Assembly (NCBI GenBank): GCA_022315425.1
Contig: JAIUPT010000040.1
Location: 434,001-498,000, forward strand
Length of the DNA stretch: 64,000 nucleotides
Direction of reading: 5' to 3'
Source: Pseudevernia furfuracea
Taxonomy: Eukaryota > Ascomycota > Lecanoromycetes > Lecanorales > Parmeliaceae
Shown piece after piece: positions 22,118 to 33,032 of this stretch (its first letter is position 1; every line of letters starts with the position of its first letter). The position numbers and the translations under genes were made by a program. The notes beneath the pieces were generated by a model that was not told the DNA's origin, did not search any database, and saw only the letters and a list, made by a program, of their open reading frames with translations.

Positions 22118-25100
22118 TTAGCCTGCACCTGTGACACCCATAGGTCCAGGCGTACCTTGCTTGCCCCAGCCTGAGTACTTGTGATTGTGACCGTGACCAC
22201 CTGATCTGTTGCTCGCTTGACTTTCACTGCTACCGCCTCTGCGGTGATAGGGGCTCGTGGGATTGTTGAACTCAAACTGTTGTTGCGGCGGCGTGTTATT
22301 CGAAGTCGAAGGATAGGTTGGTGCCCCCTGAGCTTGACCCTGAACATGCCGTACCGATGACTCCTTCGGCCAGGCTGGCGTTTGGTAAGGGTCTGTGTCG
22401 ACATGGGTGATGACGGGAGCGGCGGGCTTGGCATTGTTAGGAGTGTTGTTGTCTTTCAACCGAGATGGAGGCGAATCAGCGGCTTGTTCTGTGATTACGG
22501 GGCGGTGTGCAGGTGATCTCCCGATGTCACCGTAGCGTTTGAGAATTTCTTTGGTGGTTATGTCTGAGCTGTTGTTGAAAAGGGAGGAGTCGTTGAGGAT
22601 GGATTGAAGATCTTCAGGGACCTGGAGGCCTGGTCAGCAAACAGTACATAGGCAGTGGGATTGTATGTACATACTTCGGACATCTCGTCATTGAATTCGA
22701 TCAAAGTGTTAACCACTTCGATAGCTAAGAAGCTGTTCTCGTCCTGACCGACGACTGTAGATTTGTCTTTGAGGATGTTGGGCGTTATAACGGTTGCAAG
22801 ATTATGGGTGTCCATCTTGCTTCCAGATTCTTCGTCGACTTGTGAGAAGGATGACGCCCAGACAAGGAAGGAAAAGAGTATCTCCAGCGTATCCCGGTGG
22901 CTTTTGGGAAGTAGACAGCAAGTGAGATGGAGTACTCTTTTTCGCTTTGCTTCATCGTCGATTTCTAAGACGCCGCGGATTAGCAAAAGTGGGCTTGCAG
23001 CCTGAACAGCCAAGTACCTACTTTGAGACGTGACAAACAGCCGGTAGAGCTTATAGGTAAGCAAAGGATCGGGAAGCTCCCGGAGAAACTTTTTGAGTAG
23101 AGCAGCCACTTGCACAGGATTTTCCTTCGAGAGATCAACCTCGACCTCCTTTTGATCAAGCTTCTCACTCAGGTCTTTCAGTCCTCTGATGTTGCCGTTC
23201 TTGCGGAATACCCCCTCAACGGACATGTCCATTTGTCGCATGGCCGAAATCGTATCGTCGACAATGCCAGGGACTCTTAGAGCACCGGGACCAACACCGT
23301 ACGTAGATTCCACTCCATCCCTTTCCACAAGCAAATCCAAAGGAATACCAAAGACGCCCTTCTTTTTGCCTCCTCTTGGTCTGTCATTCTTTTGGAAAGC
23401 CTTGCCGAATTTGCCCCAGAAAGTCGGTTTTCTTGTTTCAATCAAGTTGAGCAGGTCTTCAAGATTATAATGACCTTCCAGTAAAGGTTCCATGGAAAGT
23501 ACCGCAACATGTCGAACGATGAAGTATTCCAGAGCAGATAGTTCGGAAAAGTACCTCTTCGTTCGCTGGGCGCCTGAGTCACCACCTGGTACGTCAAGAT
23601 CGTTGCCACCAGATATGCCACGTTGGTGACCGCTGTAAAACTTAGGTTGGAGACCGCCTGTGCCAACTAATTGATTCTTGGCGTGCTTATAAGCATTGGG
23701 ACGTTGCTCTTTCGCTTGCTCAGCTGCGACTATTCGTGGGATGTCATCCAGTGTCAGTGCGTCTTGATGGCCGAAGGTCAGGTTACTGCTTGGCGCATCG
23801 TTGTTAGGATCCCGGTCTTCTACGATATGAAAAGCATGCTGCTTTTGGTCTGAGCCATCTATTCCGGCCGATCCCGGTCGACGACCCTCTGGTCCATCAA
23901 GTATTCGAGAGGTGCGAGCTTTCTTAATATTGGTAGATAGCTGTGTATCCATCCGTGTAGATCGAAGTCTCTTCATCTCGCCCACGGTCTGCTGGTAAGA
24001 TGATTGATTGCTCTCGGCTGCTGAGGTCCCGGTTCCACCATACGACTTAGATCGAGAATCCGCCCTCAGCAGGGGTGGATCTACTTGCCCACTCTGGTTC
24101 AATCGGTGACCCTCGTTCGAATCATAGGTTGTAAGGTTCGGATCATCTGGCCTCCGTGTTAGAACTTGTAAGAAGAGGTAGGAGATGGTAAATTACCTGA
24201 AGTATGAGGAAGGGTGCCCCCAGATCGAAGCACAGAGAGCAGCCTGGCGAGCGCCACTCGAAGGAGATATACATATTGCTGAAGCCTTGAAACCGGCTCA
24301 AAACAGGCGATGGCATCTGGGGCCTCTCGTCTTTCTTCATAACAGCGTCGGCACACGATCTGACCTTCTCGCTCGCTCCACAATGCATCGCTCAAATCCG
24401 AATGGCCCACCACTCGGTCACAATAGTCGCAGGTCAAGTGGTTCTTGTGCCATCTTTGCTGGTCCAACTTGACGCACTCGTCATCGATCGGCTCTTTGCA
24501 TTTATGACAGATGTCAGACTGTTGATTTGACAAGCCCGCGACGCCGGAGTGAAGGTCGGAAGTCTCGGCCTCTTTGATGGAATGAAGATTCTCTAAATCC
24601 GCAAGAAATTGGTGAAGTCCCTCGATGCTCCGTTGTTCACGTTCGAGCTTCAGTGCGCCTTGTAGACTGATGCGAATGAGGAGCTTGAGGTAATGAGCAA
24701 GTCCTGTGACCAGAGACAAGAGCTCTTGCGTGACGCCCAATTTTTTAACACCGGTCTCCTGGGTCTTTGAAAGAAGTGAAAAGAAGGCCACGATCTTCTT
24801 ACAAAGCAGCTTCGCTTCCCGTCCGTACGAGAGCCCTGACCAGTCAGTGATAAAACATCCAAGAGAAAGAGTGTGGCTGTAAAACATACCTTTCACTCCT
24901 TCGGAAACCATCAAGAAGTCTAGTTTGTCAGTAGCTCTGAAGAGAATGTCCACATGCCAGATAAATTTCCTCGCCGTCACAATGCCTTCTACGTAGGATC
25001 CGTTGCTGACGTGGAGAAGCATATCAGAAATGCAAGCTGCTGAGGACTCTTCAAAAGCGGAGAGAACGCTCCATATCCTGTAGACTTTCTCTTCCATCTG

Positions 25101-26077
25101 TTCCTCTTCCTCTCGGACCAATGTTCGCGTTTCCTCCGTTGCATTTGCTTCTGAAAGCACTTGATGATTGCCATCCGTATCTGACGGTGCCAGACGAACG
25201 TTCCAAAACTTATGTATCATGTAACACTCCGGATGCCAGTGCTGGTTTTGACCGTTCCGAAAGATCTCCACAAATTGTTTTAATATCGCGGTTCGACATC
25301 CATTACAGCGTTGTGCAAATTGCGTTGAGTAGTGGTAATGACAGTAGACCTTCCCTTCGTGTTCGTAGTAGCTGTCTTGCGCACCGAAAACGGTTGGGCA
25401 AACCGAGCAGGTGAAATGCTCAATGTGATACTTTCGTTCCAAGGCCGTAATGTAGGATCCACGAAGAGCGCCGCCGCAATCGAAGCATAGCAAATCAAGT
25501 CGGCGGAAGTAGTCGGTCTCACACAAAGGATATTGGCCTTCGCCTTCTTCTTCGTCGTCAACCGGGAAAAACTTCGAAGCTACTACTTGTCCGCAGTCCT
25601 AGATACGGTTGTCAGAATTGAGATCCCCGGCACATAGTAGATAGAGCATACTCGGCATTTGAAGCACTCCAAATGAAAAGTGCCACCAAGAGCTCTCACA
25701 AACTGCCCAGTCAAAGGCTCGCCACACTTCTGGCAAAGTCTCAGGGTGTGGGATTTCCCGCCAGATGCCCCATTAGTTCGTGACCTCTCTCTGACTGGCA
25801 GATCTTGTGTCAGGTCCTTACTCCGGCCGTTTCGCCCATCGACCGGGGAATGGTTTGAGCCGCCGTTTGGACTTCGCGTGTCCCCTGGTGCAAGCGGTGG
25901 GCCCATGAACCTCTGTTTAGGGGCATCTGCCTGGCCATACCCATTTGCCTGTCCCGCCTGTCGGTATTGGTTATCTTCCATACTTTGCCCCGGTTGCCGA
26001 TATCCTCCTCGGTTATTGTATGCACCATCTCCAGGTCGTCTATCAGTGGACGGCCTCCCCTCCGACTGAGGGCTCAT
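22118..26077 (-). CDS. lrg1: LRG1-type LIM-domain RhoGAP
   Basis: Six exons on the minus strand: 26077-25652, 25598-24890, 24835-24197, 24146-23022, 22964-22675, 22621-22118 (1,230 residues). All joins keep phase and restore motifs, for example GVKG|LSYGRE and FVTSQK|IDDEAK. Two introns (24836-24889 and 22965-23021) are multiples of three without stops. The protein is a GTPase-activating protein; LRG1 orthologues act on Rho1 to control beta-glucan synthesis, polar tip growth and septation. Seen: a disordered N-terminus; LIM1 from Cys115 (CQKCGEPL, HLECFKC); LIM2 from Cys180 (CFDCGGALRG, HIEHFTC, then RCNGC); LIM3 at about 487-540 (CHKCKEP, HLTCDYC); and a RhoGAP domain at about 710-920 with the arginine finger in GVFRKNGN. 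Three LIM modules separate it from Rga1/Rga2, which have two. The C-terminal tail is Gly/Asn/Pro-rich. It is convergent with the upstream plus-strand gene. Confidence 0.93.
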
Positions 26078-27414
26078 TGCAGCGACCTCCCTGCCAATCC
26101 CGTGATACTCTCCAGCCAGCCCGAGCAGTGTGTAAAAGATTTTATAGCCACCTTTGGTAGCCTTGTTTTATGCCTCCACTCTGACTATGCTCTTCGCAAG
26201 GTTCTGCTCAATGCAGCCCAGCCACTGATCGAAAGGCGATCTGCCTTGCACCTTAACCTCGACGAATGCAAGATCTGGTACTCAAGTTCCCGAGTGTAAT
26301 AGAATTCCTCTGGCGAAAGTTGCGAAGTTCCCTTTGTTGCTGAATCTCTCGGTTGCTAGGCAGTTGTCCTCTAGCGACGTGGAATCATCAACGCACAACT
26401 AAGCTTATGGTGACAGTGGTGGCAAATTCAACAGCTTGCGCAATGTCAATAGCCTTCAAAGTAGGTGGCAGGATTCTTTCTGAGGCGCAAGAAGATGTCG
26501 CTATGCGATGTGCTGAAGCGGTTGATGGAATGTACTGTGGAAAAGAGAGCAAAAACGCTGGTTGCTGGACGAACGGCAGGGGGCAGCGCGCGAAGACAAA
26601 TTATTGCGCCTGGCAAATGGGATCTATGAATTAGGGTAAGAAGGAGTGGAATGATCGCAATTCTCGTGAATTATTGGTGTGTGGTGACTGTCGAGTTCAG
26701 TGTTCAGTTGACTGCTTGAATTTGAGAGCGGCAATCCAATTCCAATTTTAGTTCCATTCATTATTTGTGGAGAAGCATGGCAATTCAGGAACGAGTACCT
26801 AACAAGGCGCGTATTGTTTGTTACGCCTACAATCTATTTATTGGACTCTGTGCAGGCTACCTTAGTTTACATGCTCCCAATTACCATGACAAAATCCCTG
26901 ATGAGAGAGCTATTTATTACAAGCAGGATCGCTCCATCGTGCCTCTCCGTCCCTGCTGATTTTGAGAGCGTAAGTAATGAGGTAATTTAAACAGCGCTTG
27001 CGTAGGGCTGTATCAAATTTTCTCGCTCAGGGTTCGTTCAGGCTGGACTCATTTGAGCGCTGCCTGGAGCTTGGGCTTGAGCCTCACACTATCCTGTTCA
27101 GTTCATAACCCTGGATTTATTGTGTATCGCGAGAACTTGCAACGCCCCGTTCTTCTCGCCGGTCGTTGACTCGTTGTGGTGCTAGCACTGTAACGGTTCG
27201 GCTGCATGAATCAGCCTTGTGGATGTTTGTCCGACTGACTTGTTCACGCCTCACTTGAAACAACGTGCAACCTATGAGCTTTTCTGGTGGTGCCTGAAAC
27301 TACGTCTATATGAGTAGATGGTCTCTTTTATCAAATGCTCCTACCAAACTATCACTCAAGTAGATTGTCGCACATTTCATATCAGCTACAAACACCAACC
27401 TTTGATCCAATCAA
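26078..27414. other. Divergent promoter region between lrg1 and the double-UBC gene
   Basis: About 1.3 kb shared upstream region of two divergently transcribed genes. No gene is supported; the open frame at 26353-26634 has no recognisable features. Confidence 0.55.
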
Positions 27415-29137
27415 ATGTCGAACCAGAGCGTCTACCGAATCATACGCGTGAGGATTTCATCTCTTCAGATCACACTTCATGCCTAATATTTTGTTAGGAG
27501 CTTACAGACATTCAAAAGAACACCGACCTCTGTATGTTTGTTGCGGTGGAGAGGCAGCTGGGCACCTTGTTCAATCAACTGACTGTTGCAACAGCGATAG
27601 CGGTAGCTTGCCGAGATAGCGATGTTCGAAATGTCAAAGCATTGATCATAGGACCGCCTGAGACTCCGTATGAGTTTGGGTTCTTTGATGTTGGTGCACG
27701 GCTCATCTCTCTCTATGATGAGTTGCTGACAAATTGCACTTCAGTTCAGCGTTAAGTTTCCCGAGGGTGAGACGAGCCTGCAAAGTTGAGAGGCTATGGG
27801 TGACTAAACTCGGCCAGACTATCCTGAAAAGGCACCCTCTGTCACGGCAAAGACAACCAATGGAGGGCGATGTCGATTTAATCCTAACATCTACGCGGGA
27901 GGCAAGGTGTGCTTGTACGTTTAGTCCTCAACCCGCGTTGCGGGTGCAATGAGTTGCTGACATGGCTACAGGTCAATACTAGGGTAACAGAAGGAGCTTG
28001 ATCTCTGGAAGGACAGGCTGATGGTGCATCCGCAGGACATGGAGAGGAGAGCGTGGGGAGGAATGGTCCAGCGCGCAAGGCCTGGAATCAATCCTGATCT
28101 CAATACAAAGCTTGATGTCATCCAATCCTTATGAGAACGAACCCGGCTTTGAGAATGCCAACGCTGATGACGACAAGAAGGCCCAAGCCCATTACGCAGC
28201 TAAGGTACCCAGTCTGATACGGCTCGCCAAAACGAGCCTGTGACATCTAACGCTTTCTCAGATACGACACGAATCCCTAAGGATCTCGATCGTACAGCGT
28301 CTTGAAGACTACATGAACATCCATTCGGATGGCGTGGTCGATGAATTTCCCCCACTGGAGGAGTATGGAGAAGTCCGGACGGAGTACGACGATGTAGAGC
28401 CACCTCCACCTCCCTTTGAACCTTTCAAGGACCTCTGCAAGCGGCGCTTCCTTTGGTATCATGAATCCTACCTTTTGTCGATAGAGGAAGCAGAGAAGAC
28501 TGTCAAACCCAATCAAAATTTTGTCATCATGCCTTTCGAAGGCGGCGGCAACACTATGCCCGGCAAGTTCAACTACCCTGAACTTAGGAGAAGGCTTCAA
28601 TTGATACACACTGTGCTGTTCCGCGAAATTGACTACTGGGCTCAGGAAGGTGCAATGCAGGTACGGAAAGAAACGACCATGGCTTCAATGCTCGAACGTC
28701 AGCATCAGCAGCTTGTAGAAACTTACAAAAAGAACGACATGGTCACTCTCGACATCGACTTGTTGGACAGGAATCCTTTCGTCTGGCTGATGACCTACTT
28801 TGGCCGACCTATGACGAACCTTGATGGCGGCATGTTCAGAATCAAGATTGCAATCAGCCCTCGATTCCCAGACGAGCAACCGCGCGTCATTTTCGAGACG
28901 AAGATGTTTCATCACCGCATATCCAAAGACGGCGTGTTGTGCTACTTCCCTAAGCGTCAGGATGAGCTCAAGTCACACATTGAGGCAATCATCGAGGCGA
29001 TTGAGGACACAGAGCCCCCATATGATCCTCGAACGCTTGTCAACCCCGAGGCATCGAAACTATACTGGGGCTCGGCAGACGACAAGAAGCGGTACAATCG
29101 TCAGCTGCGCGGAGCGGTTCAGCGGAGCATGGAGTGA
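27415..29137 (+). CDS. UBE2Z-like protein with two UBC (E2) domains
   Basis: Eight exons: 27415-27447, 27498-27531, 27595-27689, 27745-27766, 27818-27914, 27972-27983, 28036-28204, 28262-29137 (445 residues). The sum is in phase, and the joins rebuild a UBC domain of the large UBE2Z/UBE2O/BIRC6 type: GPPETPYEFGFFD|FSVKFPE|DYPEKAPSV, RFNPNIYAGGKVC|LSILG|TWRGE, then SIQSLMSSNPYENEPGFE. The active cysteine is Cys93, with NPN in place of HPN, as is usual in this subfamily. The sixth exon is only 12 nt. A second UBC-like fold follows at about 290-430 (MFRIKIAISPRFPDEQP, HHRISKDGVLCYF) with a candidate cysteine, Cys381, but HHR where HPN is expected. An acidic/proline linker (DVEPPPPPFEPF) lies between them. 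Ubiquitin or ubiquitin-like transfer activity is inferred from domain 1; domain 2 may be regulatory. Starting only at the internal ATG 28115 would discard domain 1. Confidence 0.88.
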
Positions 29138-30394
29138 GTGTTGCCTTCTCTCAACCTGAGGCGTTCTAATCGAGAGATTCTGCAGGGACTAAAAAACTGC
29201 GAACATCTGGAACACCTGCCGATCCACTTTTCACTGACACGGGCGTCCGAAAAAAACCCGGCGCATTGAGAGCGATACCCCGATCGGCGTTGATGAGCAT
29301 ATTTGAGGAGGATAGTAGAAGGTGTTCGGCAGCGATCAGAAGAGCATGCGTATTGCCATGTGGATGTAAAATTGCAGCAGCATACATTATTAGAGCTTCT
29401 TCTCGGAATCGTCTATTAGAATTCAGCCATAACATGAACCGGGAGCTTGGTTTAGGTATTATTGCCTTTGGTACTGAGCACACATTGTCGTGGCGTAGAC
29501 CGAGTCGCGTTGCTTATCAGTCCACATAATCATACTACATACAGTATACCAACAACTCCCTTTTCGGCATGCCAATTTTCATATCCCCGCCGCCAAGAGA
29601 AAAACAATCTTATCCTGCGTCTTGGTATCGCTAATTGATTGGCTGCCAGCCCCGAGTCATGCAGAGTCAGCTGGGTAGTGTAAAAGATTAAGAGAACGAT
29701 TTTGATCCACCTCAATAATAATCCATCATCAACGTGTCAACGATATCCATTCCATTATTGTACCTATGCACAGTCATAAATACGAATTAAAGACAAAAAA
29801 ATTCCGGTCGTTCAATAAGGCCAATTAGATTGTGGGGGACGCTAGAACAAACCGTACTCGCAGTAAGATACGGTTACCCCCTACGGTCCACGGACGGGCC
29901 TTTCCCCTGCAACCTCCATTTCTTTAGCTTGAGAGCTCACGGAAAAGCTGACACAATTTCACATCAACTTCAGACTATGTTGTGAACACGCGAGCAACAC
30001 TATCAACAAGCACCCTTTTCATACTATTCTCACTTATCAAGACAGTCCTTTGTCTCTCACCGCTTTATTTTCAGGCCTTGGCGCCAACTCTTTCCGCTAC
30101 CCGACCTCCAGGAGATTGACGTACGCAATCAACTTGCGACCTCTTACTCTTCCCAAGTTGGAGGCCAGATTTTCTTCTCTGTGAGAATTAATCAACCTGG
30201 CTTCCCCTTCTTCCACACAGGTAACGACCGGAGCGCAACGGAGACGGCGTACTTCATCAACCACAAGACAACCTCCGCAATTGGATCTACAGGAACAACG
30301 CCCATCGGGCAGCCGTCTAGGGGCCTCGTCGGGTTTCCCGACGGGTGGCTACGCCCAGCCATTACCTTCCATACCTGGTACACCTCACGGCTCA
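29138..30394. other. Intergenic region and leader of the mannosyltransferase gene
   Basis: No gene is seen in 29138-30100. From about 29990 the plus strand is C/T-rich. A likely leader intron with GTGAGA donor and CACAG acceptor (30181-30220, 40 nt) would lie in the 5' UTR of the GT34 gene. Confidence 0.5.
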
Positions 30395-31921
30395 ATGTCC
30401 TTATCACGCTCACCATCACCTAGAAGAGGAGGAGGATGGTCAAGCCCCGGGCTGACAAGCCCTTATGATAATGTCAGCGGAAATGCTAGTCCTAGGAAGA
30501 CATATGGCGATACACAGACCAATGGTTCGTCAAGTGTTGATAATGTGACTTGGGCGAAAGCAAAAGCGAGAAGTGAGGAGGTCAAAGGATATCCATCCTT
30601 TTCGACCAGGAACAATGGTTTCTTTTCAAGGCATGCAAGAAAGATATCAACAAGCCTGCCTACATTCAGGATGACGGGGCGTAGAGACTTTTCGGACAAG
30701 GAAAGACTTGGACGAGGAAGATGGGCACACATGGGTGGAAGTAGGACTGGCAGGTTTCTCACATATCTTGGAAGGACGATATGGCGTTTTAGATTACGAC
30801 TGGGAATAGTTTTTGCATTCATTTTGGCGATCGTCTTGTTTTACGTTACTCGTAAGTAATCACTTTATCTGAAGGTGCTGACACATCCTAACATCTCTAA
30901 CAGCAATGCATCGAGCATATCGGAGAGCGTCATTTCTAGGCGGTGGCAGCAAATTCGTGGTCATACTAGCAGCTAATCAAGGAGGTGGTGTTATGGAATG
31001 GAAAGGTGCTCGCGAATGGGCTATTGAAAGAGACAGTGTGAGGAACAAGAAAAAATATACCAAGAAATGGGGCTATGACCTTGAAATTGTCGATATGAGT
31101 ACCAAGAAGAGGTACGCACACGAATGGCGAGAGAGCTGGGAGAAGGTGGACACCATACGAAATTGCATGCGGAAGTATCCCAAGGCTGAATGGTAATTGC
31201 TCCATTCTCACCTCTCGGGAAATTTTGACTGACCAGTGCCCTCAAAAGGTTCTGGTGGCTGGACCTGAACACCTTCATCATGGAACCCTCCTATCCACTG
31301 CAAAAGCACGTCTTCAATGACCTGTTGGGAAACACCTACCGTGACATAAACGTCTACAATCCTCTCAATATCTCACACCCATTCGATTCTCCCCATCTCG
31401 ACCCTCCGGCCCGCTCAGCCAATGGTGACGGCCGTGCCAACTCCATCGACCTTATCATACCTCAAGATTGTGGAGGGTTCAATCTTGGCTCCTTCTTCAT
31501 TCACCGCAGCATTTGGACAGATCGTCTCCTTGACATCTGGTGGGACCCGGTCGGCTACGAGCAAAAGCATATGGAGTGGGAACACAAAGAACAAGACGCG
31601 ATGGAGCATCTTTACATCAACCAACCATGGATAAGATCACATACAGCTTTTATCCCGCAGCGAAAGATCAACAGCTTTCCCATGGGTGCATGCGGCGAGA
31701 ACGGCGAGGATTCAAGGATACACTATTCGGAGAGAGATCGGGATTTTGTGGTCAACATGGCTGGTTGCGAGTGGGGAAGAGACTGCTGGGGGGAGATGTA
31801 TAACTACCGGGAATTAAGCAACAAGCTCAACAGGACGCCGTGGGAGAAGTTCAAGGACGGCATCAGCGACCAGGTTAAGAAGATAAGAGGGAAGAAAGAG
31901 GAGGGCGCTGAGGGAGGCTGA
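30395..31921 (+). CDS. GT34 alpha-1,6-mannosyltransferase (Mnn10/Mnn11-like), Golgi type II membrane protein
   Basis: Three exons: 30395-30851, 30904-31192, 31249-31921 (472 residues). The frame is open upstream but has no other ATG, so the start is the ATG in CTCAATGTCC (MSLSRSPSPRR). The enzyme family extends the mannan backbone on N-glycans in the Golgi. Seen: a Ser/Pro-rich cytosolic tail of about 125 residues, one membrane segment around residues 135-152 (LGIVFAFILAIVLFYVT), then the lumenal GT34 domain. It begins with FVVILAANQGGGVMEWKG, contains YDLEIVDMSTKKRYAHEW, the metal-site region WWLDLNTFIM (DxN in place of the more common DxD), QDCGGFNLGSFFI, WEHKEQDAMEHL and the C-terminal VNMAGCEWGRDC. 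The exon joins (AEW|FWWLDLN and YVT|PMHRAY) restore conserved text. The basic C-terminal tail is variable. I cannot tell MNN10 from MNN11 with confidence. Confidence 0.92.
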
Positions 31922-33032
31922 CCAGCTTCAGGACAGATCTATTGTGGCGTTTAGGGAGATTATATAATATTCTGGTATCAATCTTCACATCTTTAGCCGG
32001 ATCTGTTACGCTGCCGGATCATGATGGGGCAAGTCCCATGGATCGCTCGTTTGAGGGCGAGTACCGACGAGGCATCTGGACGAGATGGTGAACTATGTAG
32101 AGGTGCTCATATATGCGATAGATCATCCTTAGATACCTGGACTGTATTCTCTTCCAATGTGTTTTTTTTCAATGGCATCTTTGAGCCTTAGCTTCGTTCC
32201 GTTTGACTCAGATCTGGTGACATATCTAGCTCATCTCAAAACCGCCACCACAACCACGTATCACACAACGCTCTGCAATTCTTCAAAAACTAACGTAATA
32301 CGTTCGACCCAAGATTCTAGGTAGGTACCTTAGTTAACAAAGATCACCAAAAATAGCCCGACCTATCATCCAACTCTAAGCGCCGCCATTGATCACCTGA
32401 CTAGGCGTTCGCGTTGACTCACGGTTTGATTGGCGTCCAAATTTTGCTGAATCTCTTCTTTGCACCATATCCACTCCTATCCCTCCACACCATGAGATTC
32501 GCGGCGGCTAGTAATAATAGCACAGGATATGACCTATGTATGGAGCACAGTGTATTGGAGATCGTATGCAATGCATATTCGTCCATAATATTGATGCAGA
32601 GGGAGCTGGAGCCTGGCGTTAAGGGTCGCTTTCGTGGCCGGTGGGTATGGGTGTGGAGTACGGAACAATGAGTTTGCTAATTGTAGATGATTAAGTCATT
32701 ATGTTGAATACCTTAGGTTTATTTAATTTGCGTCTCTGATAGCTAGGTATTAACCCTGGTGTGCGAGTACCTAGGCTGTCTTAGAGGCTGCTACCTCTCG
32801 TTTGCTTCGAAACAACTGCTACGACATCTTGCAGCTCTCTTTGCGACCTCTCTTTCGTCCTTATCGTCATTTCATTATTGATGAATGACTGCTCTTGGCC
32901 TTAAGAGTGAATAGGTTTTATATTGTTTTATGCAAGTATTGACAATAGGAATGGGGTGAACCCATTGAATAGCATAATTATACACCATCTGAGCCGACAA
33001 CACCTACCGACACATCATTATTATCGTCAATA
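31922..33032. other. Intergenic region, no supported gene
   Basis: 3' flank of the mannosyltransferase and promoter of the membrane-protein gene. Small frames (e.g. 32414-32671) have no features. Confidence 0.55.

Noticed and set aside
28115..28204. ATG at 28115 as the start of a short single-UBC gene
   Set aside because: It lies inside SLMSSNPYENEPGFE, the conserved end of the first UBC domain; upstream exons join in phase and supply the rest of the domain with its active cysteine.
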